A DNA stretch of 5,115 bases from Candidatus Saganbacteria bacterium (lineage in GTDB: Bacteria; Margulisbacteria; WOR-1; O2-12-FULL-45-9; XYB2-FULL-48-7). Positions 1 to 5,115 of this stretch are shown here, piece by piece. The notes below the pieces were generated by a model. That model was not told the origin of the DNA, searched no databases, and saw only the letters and a list, made by a program, of their open reading frames with translations. Location: contig JAGVQF010000114.1 of NCBI GenBank assembly GCA_020051815.1, forward strand, positions 1-5,115. Reading direction: 5' to 3'. The translations under genes and the position numbers were made by a program. Position 1 is the first letter of the stretch. Each line of letters starts with the position of its first letter.

Positions 1-16
1 AGGAAGGTGATAGTTA

Positions 17-40
17 ATCCCTTGAAGGGGATATTTTTTT
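17..40 (+). terminator. Candidate intrinsic terminator inside the IS end
   Basis: A 5-bp stem (ATCCC 17-21 with GGGAT 28-32) closes a 6-nt loop and is followed by seven T residues at 34-40. It lies immediately after the TAA at 15-17, where it would end transcription of the element's last gene. The stem is short, so this is only a weak candidate. Confidence 0.35.
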
Positions 41-46
41 GCCAGG

Positions 47-92
47 GGGGGGTCAAAATCAGGCGGTCAGGGGGGTCAAAATTAAGCGGTCA
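47..92. repeat. Tandem 23-bp terminal repeats (two copies)
   Basis: Units 47-69 and 70-92 match at 21 of 23 positions; the two differences are C/T and G/A within the AT-rich centre. Each unit has a G-run, then TCAAAAT, then GCGGTCA. The arrangement fits repeated transposase-binding sites at the end of an IS21-type element. The repeat itself is directly visible; the role as binding sites is inference. Confidence 0.8.
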
Positions 93-98
93 TTGACA

Positions 99-455
99 AA
101 ACCGAGATATGACCGTGAGTTAAAAACCGTAATATCGGAAACAATAGACGTTTCGGGCATCGATGTTATCATTTTCGAAGGGCTCTACGCCATTGCGAAC
201 ACGCAGCGGCTTGGCAATCTTCGTGAATTCATCGACCTGCCGATCTATTTGTCTGCCGGCCTCGATGATATAAAAGAATGGAGATACGAACAGGAAAGAG
301 AAAAGTCCCACCCCCGGACACCCGAGCAAATGGATCGCCATTGGACGGAAGGCATATTGCCTGACTTGATAAATAATATAGCGCCGTCAATCAAAAACGC
401 GAGATTTGTTATTGAAGTGGAGTCGGATCATTCCTTTATAATCGAAAGGACTTAA
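99..455 (+). pseudogene. C-terminal remnant of a uridine kinase/phosphoribulokinase-family P-loop kinase, 5' part lost at the IS junction
   Basis: About 118 residues remain. They begin with KPRYD, which resembles the K/P-x-YD substrate-loop motif of uridine kinases. A hydrophobic strand ending in VIIFEGLYAI corresponds to the family's 'ILEGILAL' strand. Next comes the FIDLPIYLSAGLDDIKEWR segment, equivalent to the 'FVDTPLDICLMRRIKRD' lid region, and then WTEGILPDLINNIAPSIKNA, like the family's C-terminal helix. Complete members are around 200-220 residues and carry an N-terminal GxxGxGK(S/T) loop for ATP. That loop is absent here, so the fragment cannot be a working kinase alone. The frame stays open leftwards to a TTG at 39, but those 20 codons lie in the IS end and are not native. 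The missing 5' half presumably lies on the other side of the element. The family call is good; the exact substrate (uridine, ribulose-5-phosphate or another) cannot be told. Confidence 0.72.
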
Positions 456-492
456 TTCAATCCGGTTAGGCCTTTCCGCGCTAATGGTTGAA
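456..492. terminator. Imperfect inverted repeat between convergent genes, possible bidirectional terminator
   Basis: TTCAA at 456-460 pairs with TTGAA at 488-492. Inside it, CC/GG and TTAG/CTAA also pair, with small bulges, around an 11-nt loop. It fills most of the 43-bp gap between the kinase remnant and the convergent 334-aa gene. No clear T-tract follows on either strand, so a terminator role rests on position and symmetry only. Confidence 0.33.
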
Positions 493-498
493 AGCTGT

Positions 499-1503
499 TT
501 ACTTGGGCGAGATAGCGGCATCTAACAGCCAGGTATTTCCTTGGAATTTGCCCAATTTTACAATTACGTTCAAAAATTCAGGGAAATGTCCAAGCAGAGG
601 GGCGATCAGCTCAACCTTGTACCGGGCGGCAGAGTTGCTCAAAACACATAGCGCCACGGCTAAATTAGTTATCTCCGGTTGAGCCATCAAGGGCAGGCGC
701 CGATCCAATTCATCTTTTAAGCCTTTTTCCGATAAAGCCTCGATCGACCGGGTCCATTTTTTTTGGCCTTCAAGCAGGCCTTTTATTCGCTCACCCTCTT
801 TGACAGGAAAGCCCCTGGGAATGAATGTCTCATAAAGATCAACCCCCCGCAGGATTAGTTTGTCGCCTTCAGCATCAATAAAAGATCTATGTATTTTGGA
901 ATCGCTTATACTCACTCCCCCGTAAATATGTGCGCCATAAATAAGACTGTTGGCCGCGCGGATCTCGGCTGCCGCCTGATTAATAGGGAAAAACCCGCGT
1001 CGCCCACCTGGGAATATCTTTTCTGGCGAAAAGGGCGCCAAATAAGAATCACACATAGCCACGTCCTTTAGCTCGGTATAACCGGATAGAGCGCTGTTTC
1101 TCAAGAGCATCACCTGGCTGGCCGGGTCATCTTCTTTTATCAATCGGCTGGCCGGACCGATACTCGAGTCCTCATCCAGCCAGATTTGTCCCGCAAGCTC
1201 AATTTTTGGGTCCCGCAAACTCTCCACCCTAAAAAACGACCGGTTGATGAAATTGCTGAAGAAACCCTTCAAAAAGTTTGGGGCCGTGTCGTCATCCAAA
1301 GGGGGGGCGATCCGCTGGATCACCAAAGTGAGATTGTTATGAGAGAGCCTGGCCAGATCAATAAAATTCTGCGCCACGGCCGGGGCGACGTCATGACGAT
1401 TTGAATTTAGCGGCGACCAGCTCGCCGCCTCGTTTTGATGAGACAGAATGCTTATCTGCGGAGGGCGGACAAAGACCTTTGATGGACTGATGGCTTTCAG
1501 CAT
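499..1503 (-). CDS. Hypothetical protein, 334 aa, possible beta-solenoid core
   Basis: I do not recognise the family. The ATG at 1503 is preceded on its strand by AGGAG four bases upstream, which fixes the start well. The protein has no signal peptide or membrane segment. Residues about 1-95 look globular with helical stretches. Residues about 100-230 are rich in short hydrophobic beta-like stretches with a repeating pattern: N136-S-x3-G-x6-V-x3-D-S recurs 49 residues later at N185, and a third partial copy (V221-x3-E-T-F-I) follows. That periodicity suggests a beta-helix or solenoid, as in hexapeptide-repeat or bactofilin-like proteins, but this is inference. Residues about 236-334 look alpha-helical. 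It is transcribed divergently from the 363-aa gene and convergently toward the kinase remnant. A shared role with its divergent neighbour is possible but unproven. The presence of a real gene is well supported by length and ribosome binding site; its function is unknown. Confidence 0.82.
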   Translation of the reverse strand: MLKAISPSKVFVRPPQISILSHQNEAASWSPLNSNRHDVAPAVAQNFIDLARLSHNNLTLVIQRIAPPLDDDTAPNFLKGFFSNFINRSFFRVESLRDPKIELAGQIWLDEDSSIGPASRLIKEDDPASQVMLLRNSALSGYTELKDVAMCDSYLAPFSPEKIFPGGRRGFFPINQAAAEIRAANSLIYGAHIYGGVSISDSKIHRSFIDAEGDKLILRGVDLYETFIPRGFPVKEGERIKGLLEGQKKWTRSIEALSEKGLKDELDRRLPLMAQPEITNLAVALCVLSNSAARYKVELIAPLLGHFPEFLNVIVKLGKFQGNTWLLDAAISPK

Positions 1504-1507
1504 TTTA

Positions 1508-1512
1508 CTCCT
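1508..1512 (-). promoter_or_regulatory. Shine-Dalgarno site for the 334-aa gene
   Basis: Read on the minus strand this is AGGAG, embedded in AAAAGGAGTAAA, with four bases before the ATG whose last base in plus-strand order is 1503. The spacing is slightly short but workable, and it decides the start of the minus-strand gene. Confidence 0.7.
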
Positions 1513-1548
1513 TTTCCCTGCAATGATTTATCCTGAACTATTTTCCAT

Positions 1549-1586
1549 AATTTCACGCGATTTCTTACTGCACGAAAAGTGAAATT
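1549..1586. repeat. Inverted repeat in the divergent intergenic region, possible operator
   Basis: AATTTCAC (1549-1556) and GTGAAATT (1579-1586) are perfect 8-bp inverted copies. Their centres are 30 bp apart, close to three helical turns. They sit in the 124-bp gap that must hold the promoters of both divergent hypothetical genes. This layout would suit a dimeric regulator acting on both, but an 8-bp match in AT-rich DNA can arise by chance. The AT-rich TATATAT at 1605-1611 could be a -10 region for the plus-strand gene, although no convincing -35 was found. Confidence 0.3.
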
Positions 1587-1614
1587 TTACGGTCATTTTA
1601 ACGATATATATGTG

Positions 1615-1619
1615 AGGAG
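1615..1619 (+). promoter_or_regulatory. Shine-Dalgarno site for the 363-aa gene
   Basis: AGGAG lies eight bases before the ATG at 1628, the classical spacing. It supports that start codon and shows that this genome does use Shine-Dalgarno sites. This matters for comparison with the uracil-DNA glycosylase gene, which has none. Confidence 0.75.
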
Positions 1620-1627
1620 ATGATAGT

Positions 1628-2719
1628 ATGGACAGCACCAGACGAGTTGAGTGCGGCGCCTCACCTTCCATCCGGAGGCCGGCAAGCTTCTTTCGCAACA
1701 GGATTGCGCTGGGCCTGAAACGCTACCAGCCAGGTAGTCTGCCGTCGGTTGGCAATCATATTGTTAATCACGAAACGGATATCCGCCCGCTCCGCCTGCC
1801 GGAGCTCAATGAGCTTGAGTTCAAAAGCGACCTGGACGGCTATTTGGTCAGCCAGGGGATCGAAGATAGAGATATCGGCCTTAAAATATCATTTGGGGCC
1901 AAAAATGAACTTACCGATATCTCTTTAATGCTGGGGGATGTAAGTCCCGCCAAGAAAAACGAGCTGCTCGATCAATTTAGATCTTCTATCCGCCTGATCG
2001 ATGACGAGTTAAAGTTTACCGCCGCCTCTCCCGCTGCCGCCGCCAACGTCCACGATCCTTTCCGCGCGGACAATTTTGGCGACCTGATCGGGCATCTTAA
2101 AATAGTCAGTCATTTATTCGGCAATGCCCAGGGCTATATCAGCAAAGAAACTCTCAAACTGACGATCGAAGGAATAGAATTCTATTGCCGCCTCGAGACA
2201 AAACCCAATGAGCACGTGACAATCAATTGGGCCGTCGACGAAGCTAAACATCCGAGGATGATCAGCCTCATCTATGGGCCGGATCACATTGCTTTTTATA
2301 GATTGGTATTCTATCCGACGCTGATGGAATATTTTAAGCAAAAGGGGGAGCTGCATCCCGAAGACAAAAAGGTCCTAGGTCAAATGGGGCACCGCGGCCA
2401 AACAATCCTATTCAATTCTGACCTGGCTCTATTACCCAACAGTAAATACGCGAACCATACCCTGGCCGAATTTTACAGCCAGGTCAGTAAATCGAAAAAA
2501 CCGCCGATCAAAATGCTCCACCCCTCCGGCGCGGTCGTCGATTTTTACTACTGGGGTGGCGACATCTGGGCTTTGCTGTCGGCAAAAGACATCGCTTTGA
2601 CCAGGGAAACCGTCGGCGATATTGAACAGCTTGCCTCTGAGGCGAATGTGCAACCGGGCAGGATCGGCGTCCTCTATCCCCTGCTGGAAAGCCCTCTCCC
2701 TTTACAGTCAGCGCTTTGA
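1628..2719 (+). CDS. Hypothetical protein, 363 aa, no recognised domain
   Basis: I do not recognise the family. The ATG at 1628 follows a strong Shine-Dalgarno AGGAG with 8-nt spacing, and the frame is open to TGA at 2717-2719, so the gene itself is well supported. The N-terminus (about residues 1-40) is basic, with several arginines, low in hydrophobic runs and probably disordered; it is not a signal peptide. The rest looks like a soluble mixed alpha/beta protein. A short alanine-rich linker (SPAAAAN, about 134-140) separates an N-terminal part (about 55-130) from a larger C-terminal part (about 145-350). The latter contains aromatic-rich strands such as VVDFYYWGGDIWALL near 303-317. No cysteine pairs, P-loop or catalytic signature is evident. 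It is divergent from the 334-aa gene across 124 bp, and it is followed by 68 bp leading to the glycosylase gene, which has its own promoter. Confidence 0.82.
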   Translation: MDSTRRVECGASPSIRRPASFFRNRIALGLKRYQPGSLPSVGNHIVNHETDIRPLRLPELNELEFKSDLDGYLVSQGIEDRDIGLKISFGAKNELTDISLMLGDVSPAKKNELLDQFRSSIRLIDDELKFTAASPAAAANVHDPFRADNFGDLIGHLKIVSHLFGNAQGYISKETLKLTIEGIEFYCRLETKPNEHVTINWAVDEAKHPRMISLIYGPDHIAFYRLVFYPTLMEYFKQKGELHPEDKKVLGQMGHRGQTILFNSDLALLPNSKYANHTLAEFYSQVSKSKKPPIKMLHPSGAVVDFYYWGGDIWALLSAKDIALTRETVGDIEQLASEANVQPGRIGVLYPLLESPLPLQSAL

Positions 2720-2751
2720 TCATATAACTCCGGCCAGTTTCTCGTCACATA

Positions 2752-2780
2752 TTGAACTCAAGATTTGAATCTGTTAAAAT
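2752..2780 (+). promoter_or_regulatory. Sigma70-type promoter for the uracil-DNA glycosylase gene
   Basis: A -35 like TTGAAC (2752-2757) is followed by a 17-bp spacer and a -10 TAAAAT (2775-2780), which matches TATAAT at five of six positions. A TG dinucleotide at 2772-2773 makes it an extended -10. Transcription would begin near 2787-2788, on or next to the ATG at 2788, predicting a leaderless message. Elements and spacing are visible in the sequence; activity is inference. Confidence 0.5.
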
Positions 2781-2787
2781 GGCCTCA

Positions 2788-3432
2788 ATGGATATCTTCT
2801 CCAAGGAGCCGGATTATTTATCAATTCCCTATGAGGAAATCGCCCGGATCGCCTCAAACTGCACCAAGTGCCGCCTCTCCAAAAAAAGGACCAGAGTAGT
2901 TTTTGGTCACGGGCCCGTCCCCTGCGACCTGATGCTGATCGGCGAAGGACCGGGCGCCGAAGAAGACCTGCAGGGCCTCCCCTTTATCGGCCGGGCCGGA
3001 CAACTGCTTACCCAAATTCTCGCTTCGGTCGGCATCAAACGCCCCGATGATATTTACATCACCAATACCGTCAAGTGCCGCCCGCCCGAAAATCGCGCGC
3101 CGCAAGATGACGAACAGGCGGCCTGCGCCCCCTACCTCGAAGCGCAGATCAAGTATATTAATCCAAAAATAATCCTTTTAGCCGGCTCGCCGGCCGTCAA
3201 AGATGTGCTGAAAACTGATGAGCCGATCACCAAGATCCGCGGTAAGTGGTTTAAGCTGCCGGGCACCGAGATCGCCGTCATGCCGCTCTTTCACCCCGCC
3301 TACCTCCTGCGCAACCCGTCGAAAGAAAAAGGCAAGCCCAAGTGGCTGACCTGGCAGGACATCCAGGAAGTCAAGAATGCTCTTGATTACCATCACAAAG
3401 TCGCGGAGCTGGCCAAAGAATCTGAAGATTGA
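2788..3432 (+). CDS. udg: Type-4 (family 4) uracil-DNA glycosylase, Fe-S cluster protein
   Basis: It removes uracil from DNA, arising from cytosine deamination or dUTP misincorporation, to start base-excision repair in the cytoplasm. With the start at 2788 the protein is 214 aa, in the family's usual range. Four cysteines that would hold a [4Fe-4S] cluster are at 25, 28, 97 and 113 (C-x2-C...C-x15-C). Motif 1, GEGPGAEED (52-60), carries the proposed catalytic glutamate and is followed by PFIGRAGQLL (65-74), which lines the uracil pocket. TNTVKCRPPENR (92-103) contains the third cysteine, and HPAYLLRNP (169-177) is the second active-site motif. All expected motifs are intact. Other in-frame starts are ATG 2779 and TTG 2752; none has a Shine-Dalgarno site. 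I prefer 2788 because family N-termini begin close to the first cysteines and because 2752-2780 looks like the promoter itself. A palindromic repeat follows the stop and may shape the 3' end of the mRNA. Confidence 0.93.
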   Translation: MDIFSKEPDYLSIPYEEIARIASNCTKCRLSKKRTRVVFGHGPVPCDLMLIGEGPGAEEDLQGLPFIGRAGQLLTQILASVGIKRPDDIYITNTVKCRPPENRAPQDDEQAACAPYLEAQIKYINPKIILLAGSPAVKDVLKTDEPITKIRGKWFKLPGTEIAVMPLFHPAYLLRNPSKEKGKPKWLTWQDIQEVKNALDYHHKVAELAKESED

Positions 3433-3443
3433 ATGGCTTTTCT

Positions 3444-3565
3444 ACAGCCCTCACCCGCTGATGTTAACCCTTCCCCCCTCTCCCAAAGGGAGAGGGGAAA
3501 AACATTGTATTCCCTTCTCCCTCTGGGAGAAGGGAGCCGCTTGAGCGTTAGCGGATGAGGGCTGT
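3444..3565. repeat. Miniature palindromic repeat element with terminal inverted repeats and two internal hairpins
   Basis: The ends ACAGCCCTCACCCGC (3444-3458) and GCGGATGAGGGCTGT (3551-3565) are inverted copies with one mismatch. Allowing G-U pairs, the stem runs on to 3465/3544, about 22 bp. Inside are two perfect hairpins: 3475-3484 with 3488-3497 (10 bp, AAA loop) and 3511-3521 with 3525-3535 (11 bp, TCT loop). The two inner arms are both C/T-rich then G/A-rich and resemble each other (CTCTCCC / TTCTCCC). As RNA this would fold into a three-way structure. Intergenic repeats with CCCTCACCC...CTCTCCC...GGATGAGGG are familiar from many bacterial genomes as non-autonomous, REP/MITE-like repeats; that link is from memory and was not searched. 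It fills the whole gap between udg and the DUF362 gene. It could stabilise or terminate the udg message, although no T-tract follows it. Confidence 0.78.
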
Positions 3566-4463
3566 GTCAAAAGTATTTTTTACTAAAAACCTCGATCAAG
3601 CTGCCGCACTATTCGATTTATCTGGTTTTGATAAATTGATCTCGCCCAATGACTCGGTCGCCCTCAAGATACACTTCGGCGAGCCGGGCAACACCGCCTA
3701 CCTTAAACCGGAACGCGTCCTCGGCGTGGAGAAGAAAATAACCGCTCTGGGCGCAAAACCGTTCTTCACCGACTGCAACACGCTCTACAAAGGCCCGCGC
3801 AGTAATGCAAAAGAACACCTCGCGGTGGCTCGTGAACATGGTTATTCGAATGTTATTATTCCGGAAGACAACGATTGCGAACAGGTCGAAGTCAACCTCA
3901 AGCATCTCAAGCGGGTTTTTCTGGGCGGCACGGCGGTCAGGGCCAATGCTCTTATCGCACTTACCCACTTTAAAGGCCACGAATTGGCCGGCTTCGGCGG
4001 TACGCTGAAGAACCTCGGCATGGGACTGGCCACACGGCTGGGCAAACTCAAACAACACCAGGATTGTGTTAACTGCCCGGAGCTTAAAACCTGCCGCAAG
4101 AACCAGACGATCGAGGCCTGCTGGGTCGGTCCTTCCGCCCTGGTACAGGAGAAAATGGTCGAGTATGCCTTCGGCGCGCTCAAGAACAAAAAGGGCAAAG
4201 CCGGCTTTATGAATTTTATCTGCGACGTCTCGCCCAACTGCGACTGCTTCTCGCATAACGACCCGCCAGTCGTCTCTGACCTCGGCCTCCTAACTGCGCT
4301 TGACCCGGTCGCCCTCGACCAGGCCTCGATCGACCTTGTCGTTCAGGCGGCCGGCCGGGATGTCTTTCGTGCGCTCTATCCCGACGCCGACTGGTCCGTC
4401 CAGCTAAAATACGCCGAAGCGCTCGGGCTCGGTAGCCGCCGCTACGAGCTTGTGGTAATATAA
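3564..4463 (+). CDS. DUF362-family protein, putative Fe-S protein with a shortened cysteine region
   Basis: Family hallmarks are clear (numbered from GTG 3564): a start like [19 protein letters not shown] near 35-47, the THFKGH...[20 protein letters not shown] stretch near 134-162, [12 protein letters not shown] near 217-228, and [12 protein letters not shown] near 247-258. Function is unknown; members are described as uncharacterised Fe-S centre proteins. Many carry a two-cluster ferredoxin-like insert after the GKL segment. Here that insert is reduced to a single short C-x2-C-x5-C-x8-C group (Cys168, 171, 177, 186), so at most one unusual cluster is likely. The protein is 299 aa, against roughly 360-380 for members with a full insert. 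Start choice: GTG 3564 gives the typical N-terminus and has GAGG just upstream, although the spacing is only three bases. ATG 3555 adds three residues (MRA) that come from the right tip of the preceding repeat. The next gene starts 5 bp after the stop, so the two are probably co-transcribed. Confidence 0.88.
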   Translation: MSKVFFTKNLDQAAALFDLSGFDKLISPNDSVALKIHFGEPGNTAYLKPERVLGVEKKITALGAKPFFTDCNTLYKGPRSNAKEHLAVAREHGYSNVIIPEDNDCEQVEVNLKHLKRVFLGGTAVRANALIALTHFKGHELAGFGGTLKNLGMGLATRLGKLKQHQDCVNCPELKTCRKNQTIEACWVGPSALVQEKMVEYAFGALKNKKGKAGFMNFICDVSPNCDCFSHNDPPVVSDLGLLTALDPVALDQASIDLVVQAAGRDVFRALYPDADWSVQLKYAEALGLGSRRYELVVI

Positions 4464-4468
4464 CCATC

Positions 4469-5115
4469 ATGGACTTTATCAAGGAGACTTGGAATAAAGC
4501 CAAAGCCCTGCAAAAGACGATAGTTTTGCCGGAGACCGAAGACGCCCGCATCCTGAAAGCGGCGGAGCTGATCATTAAAAGCCGGATCGCCAAAGTCATC
4601 CTGGTCGGCGAAGTGGAAAAGATCAAACAGGTTCCCGGCGCGCGCGACGCCAACCTCTCGGGCGCGATCTTTATCGATCCCTTCAAGCACCCGCGCCTCG
4701 ACAAATTCATCCAGATACTTAAAGAGAAACGGGCCGCCAAGGGGATGACGATCGAAAAAGCCCGCCAGCTCCTGACCCATGACTACCCCTACTTCGGCGC
4801 CATGCTAGTCGCGGAGGGCGAAGCCGACGGCATGGTCTCGGGCGCCTCGACCTATACCTCAAGCACTATACGCGCGGCACTTAGCACCGTGGGAATTACG
4901 CCAGGCCAAAACATCATCTCCAGTTTCTTTGCCATGATCCTTGAGGAGAAGAAATTCGGCGAGGACGGCATCCTCTTTTTCGCCGACTGCGCCGTTGTCC
5001 CCAATCCGTCGGCCGAACAGCTGGCCGAGATCGCCCTGCAGACCGCCGACAGTTTCCGGAAAATGCTGGGCCAGGAGCCGCGAGTCGCCATGCTCTCATT
5101 TTCCACCAAAACCTC
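4469..5115 (+). CDS. pta: Phosphate acetyltransferase, N-terminal 215 residues (cut by window end)
   Basis: It interconverts acetyl-CoA plus phosphate with acetyl-phosphate plus CoA. Usually paired with acetate kinase, it gives ATP from acetyl-CoA or activates acetate in the cytoplasm. The frame is open from ATG 4469 to the edge with no stop. The protein opens with the family's IVLPE-E-D-R-ILKAA pattern (18-32). EADGMVSGA (118-126) is followed by STIRAAL (132-138), whose Arg135 probably matches the CoA/phosphate-binding arginine known from the Methanosarcina enzyme. [19 protein letters not shown] (171-189) and [11 protein letters not shown] (203-213) are strongly diagnostic. The usual short form is about 330 residues, so about one third, including the C-terminal catalytic Ser/Asp region, lies outside. 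It begins 5 bp after the DUF362 stop with no clear Shine-Dalgarno site, which suggests translational coupling. The start fits family length and no better upstream start exists. An acetate kinase gene may follow downstream but cannot be seen. Confidence 0.95.
   Translation, partial: MDFIKETWNKAKALQKTIVLPETEDARILKAAELIIKSRIAKVILVGEVEKIKQVPGARDANLSGAIFIDPFKHPRLDKFIQILKEKRAAKGMTIEKARQLLTHDYPYFGAMLVAEGEADGMVSGASTYTSSTIRAALSTVGITPGQNIISSFFAMILEEKKFGEDGILFFADCAVVPNPSAEQLAEIALQTADSFRKMLGQEPRVAMLSFSTKT

Larger units (their letters stand above)
1..98. mobile_element. Right end of an IS21-family-like insertion sequence (partial, runs off the window)
   Basis: Seen: two tandem near-identical 23-bp units at 47-69 and 70-92 (G-run, TCAAAAT, then GCGGTCA) followed by TTGACA ending at 98. 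Read on the opposite strand the tip begins TGTCAATGACCGC. Known: IS21-family elements carry ends of the type TGT...ACA with several repeated copies of a transposase-binding sequence just inside, often of the TGACCGC...TTTTGACCCCC kind. The adjacent kinase reading frame loses its family resemblance exactly at this boundary, which supports an insertion point. The frame at 3-17 reads EGDS then stop. This loosely resembles the C-terminal tail of IstB helper ATPases, but four residues cannot prove it. The bulk of the element, and the istA/istB genes, would lie left of the window. The family assignment is from memory of end sequences and has not been searched. Confidence 0.62.

Noticed and set aside
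39..98. In-frame TTG extension of the kinase remnant
   Set aside because: These 20 codons are IS-end repeat sequence (Gly/Val/Lys/Arg filler) with no ribosome binding site and are not a native protein start.
889..1404. Two short plus-strand open frames opposite the 334-aa gene
   Set aside because: They are short, have no ribosome sites and lie antisense to a gene with a clear start signal.
2720..2751. Terminator for the 363-aa gene
   Set aside because: I found no stem followed by a T-run in this short gap; transcription may read on into udg.
3473..3536. The two C/T-rich and G/A-rich hairpins read as a CRISPR-like direct repeat pair
   Set aside because: There are only two units, each an inverted repeat in itself, with no regular spacers and no cas genes. 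They are parts of one palindromic element.
3618..4256. Long minus-strand open frame (212 codons) inside the DUF362 gene
   Set aside because: It lies wholly within a well-supported plus-strand gene, its translation shows no family motifs, and it has no ribosome site. It is a by-product of codon bias.
4216..4740. Minus-strand open frame of 174 codons crossing the DUF362/pta junction
   Set aside because: Its translation is low-complexity (Arg/Ser/Gly-rich), and it lies opposite the clearly coding 3' end of DUF362 and 5' part of pta.

Overview
This is a bacterial window of roughly balanced base composition. It carries conserved housekeeping-type genes next to family-less hypothetical proteins. 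Nothing in it fixes the phylum. The mix of solidly bacterial enzymes (type-4 uracil-DNA glycosylase, phosphate acetyltransferase, a DUF362 protein) with two orphan-like proteins would suit an uncultured or poorly sampled lineage, but that is inference. No CRISPR array, tRNA, rRNA or phage module is visible.

Left edge (1-498): the first ~98 bases look like the right end of an IS21-family insertion sequence, with two tandem 23-bp terminal repeats and a TTGACA tip. It abuts the C-terminal 118 codons of a uridine kinase/phosphoribulokinase-type P-loop kinase. The kinase has lost its nucleotide-binding half at this junction and is best read as an interrupted gene. A 43-bp convergent spacer holding an imperfect inverted repeat separates it from the next gene.

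Middle (499-2719): two divergently transcribed genes of unknown function (334 aa on the minus strand, 363 aa on the plus strand) share a 124-bp intergenic region. Both have clear Shine-Dalgarno sequences, and an 8-bp inverted repeat lies between them. The 334-aa protein contains a periodic pattern that suggests a beta-solenoid core.

Right (2720-5115): a type-4 (Fe-S) uracil-DNA glycosylase gene has a consensus-like promoter placed so that its mRNA would be leaderless. It is followed by a 122-bp palindromic miniature element with long terminal inverted repeats and two perfect internal hairpins. The right tip of this element runs into the start codon of a DUF362-family gene. The DUF362 gene and a phosphate acetyltransferase gene (cut off by the window end) are 5 bp apart and probably co-transcribed. 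The genes do not form one obvious pathway: DNA repair, a putative Fe-S protein and acetyl-CoA/acetyl-phosphate metabolism are neighbours rather than an evident system.
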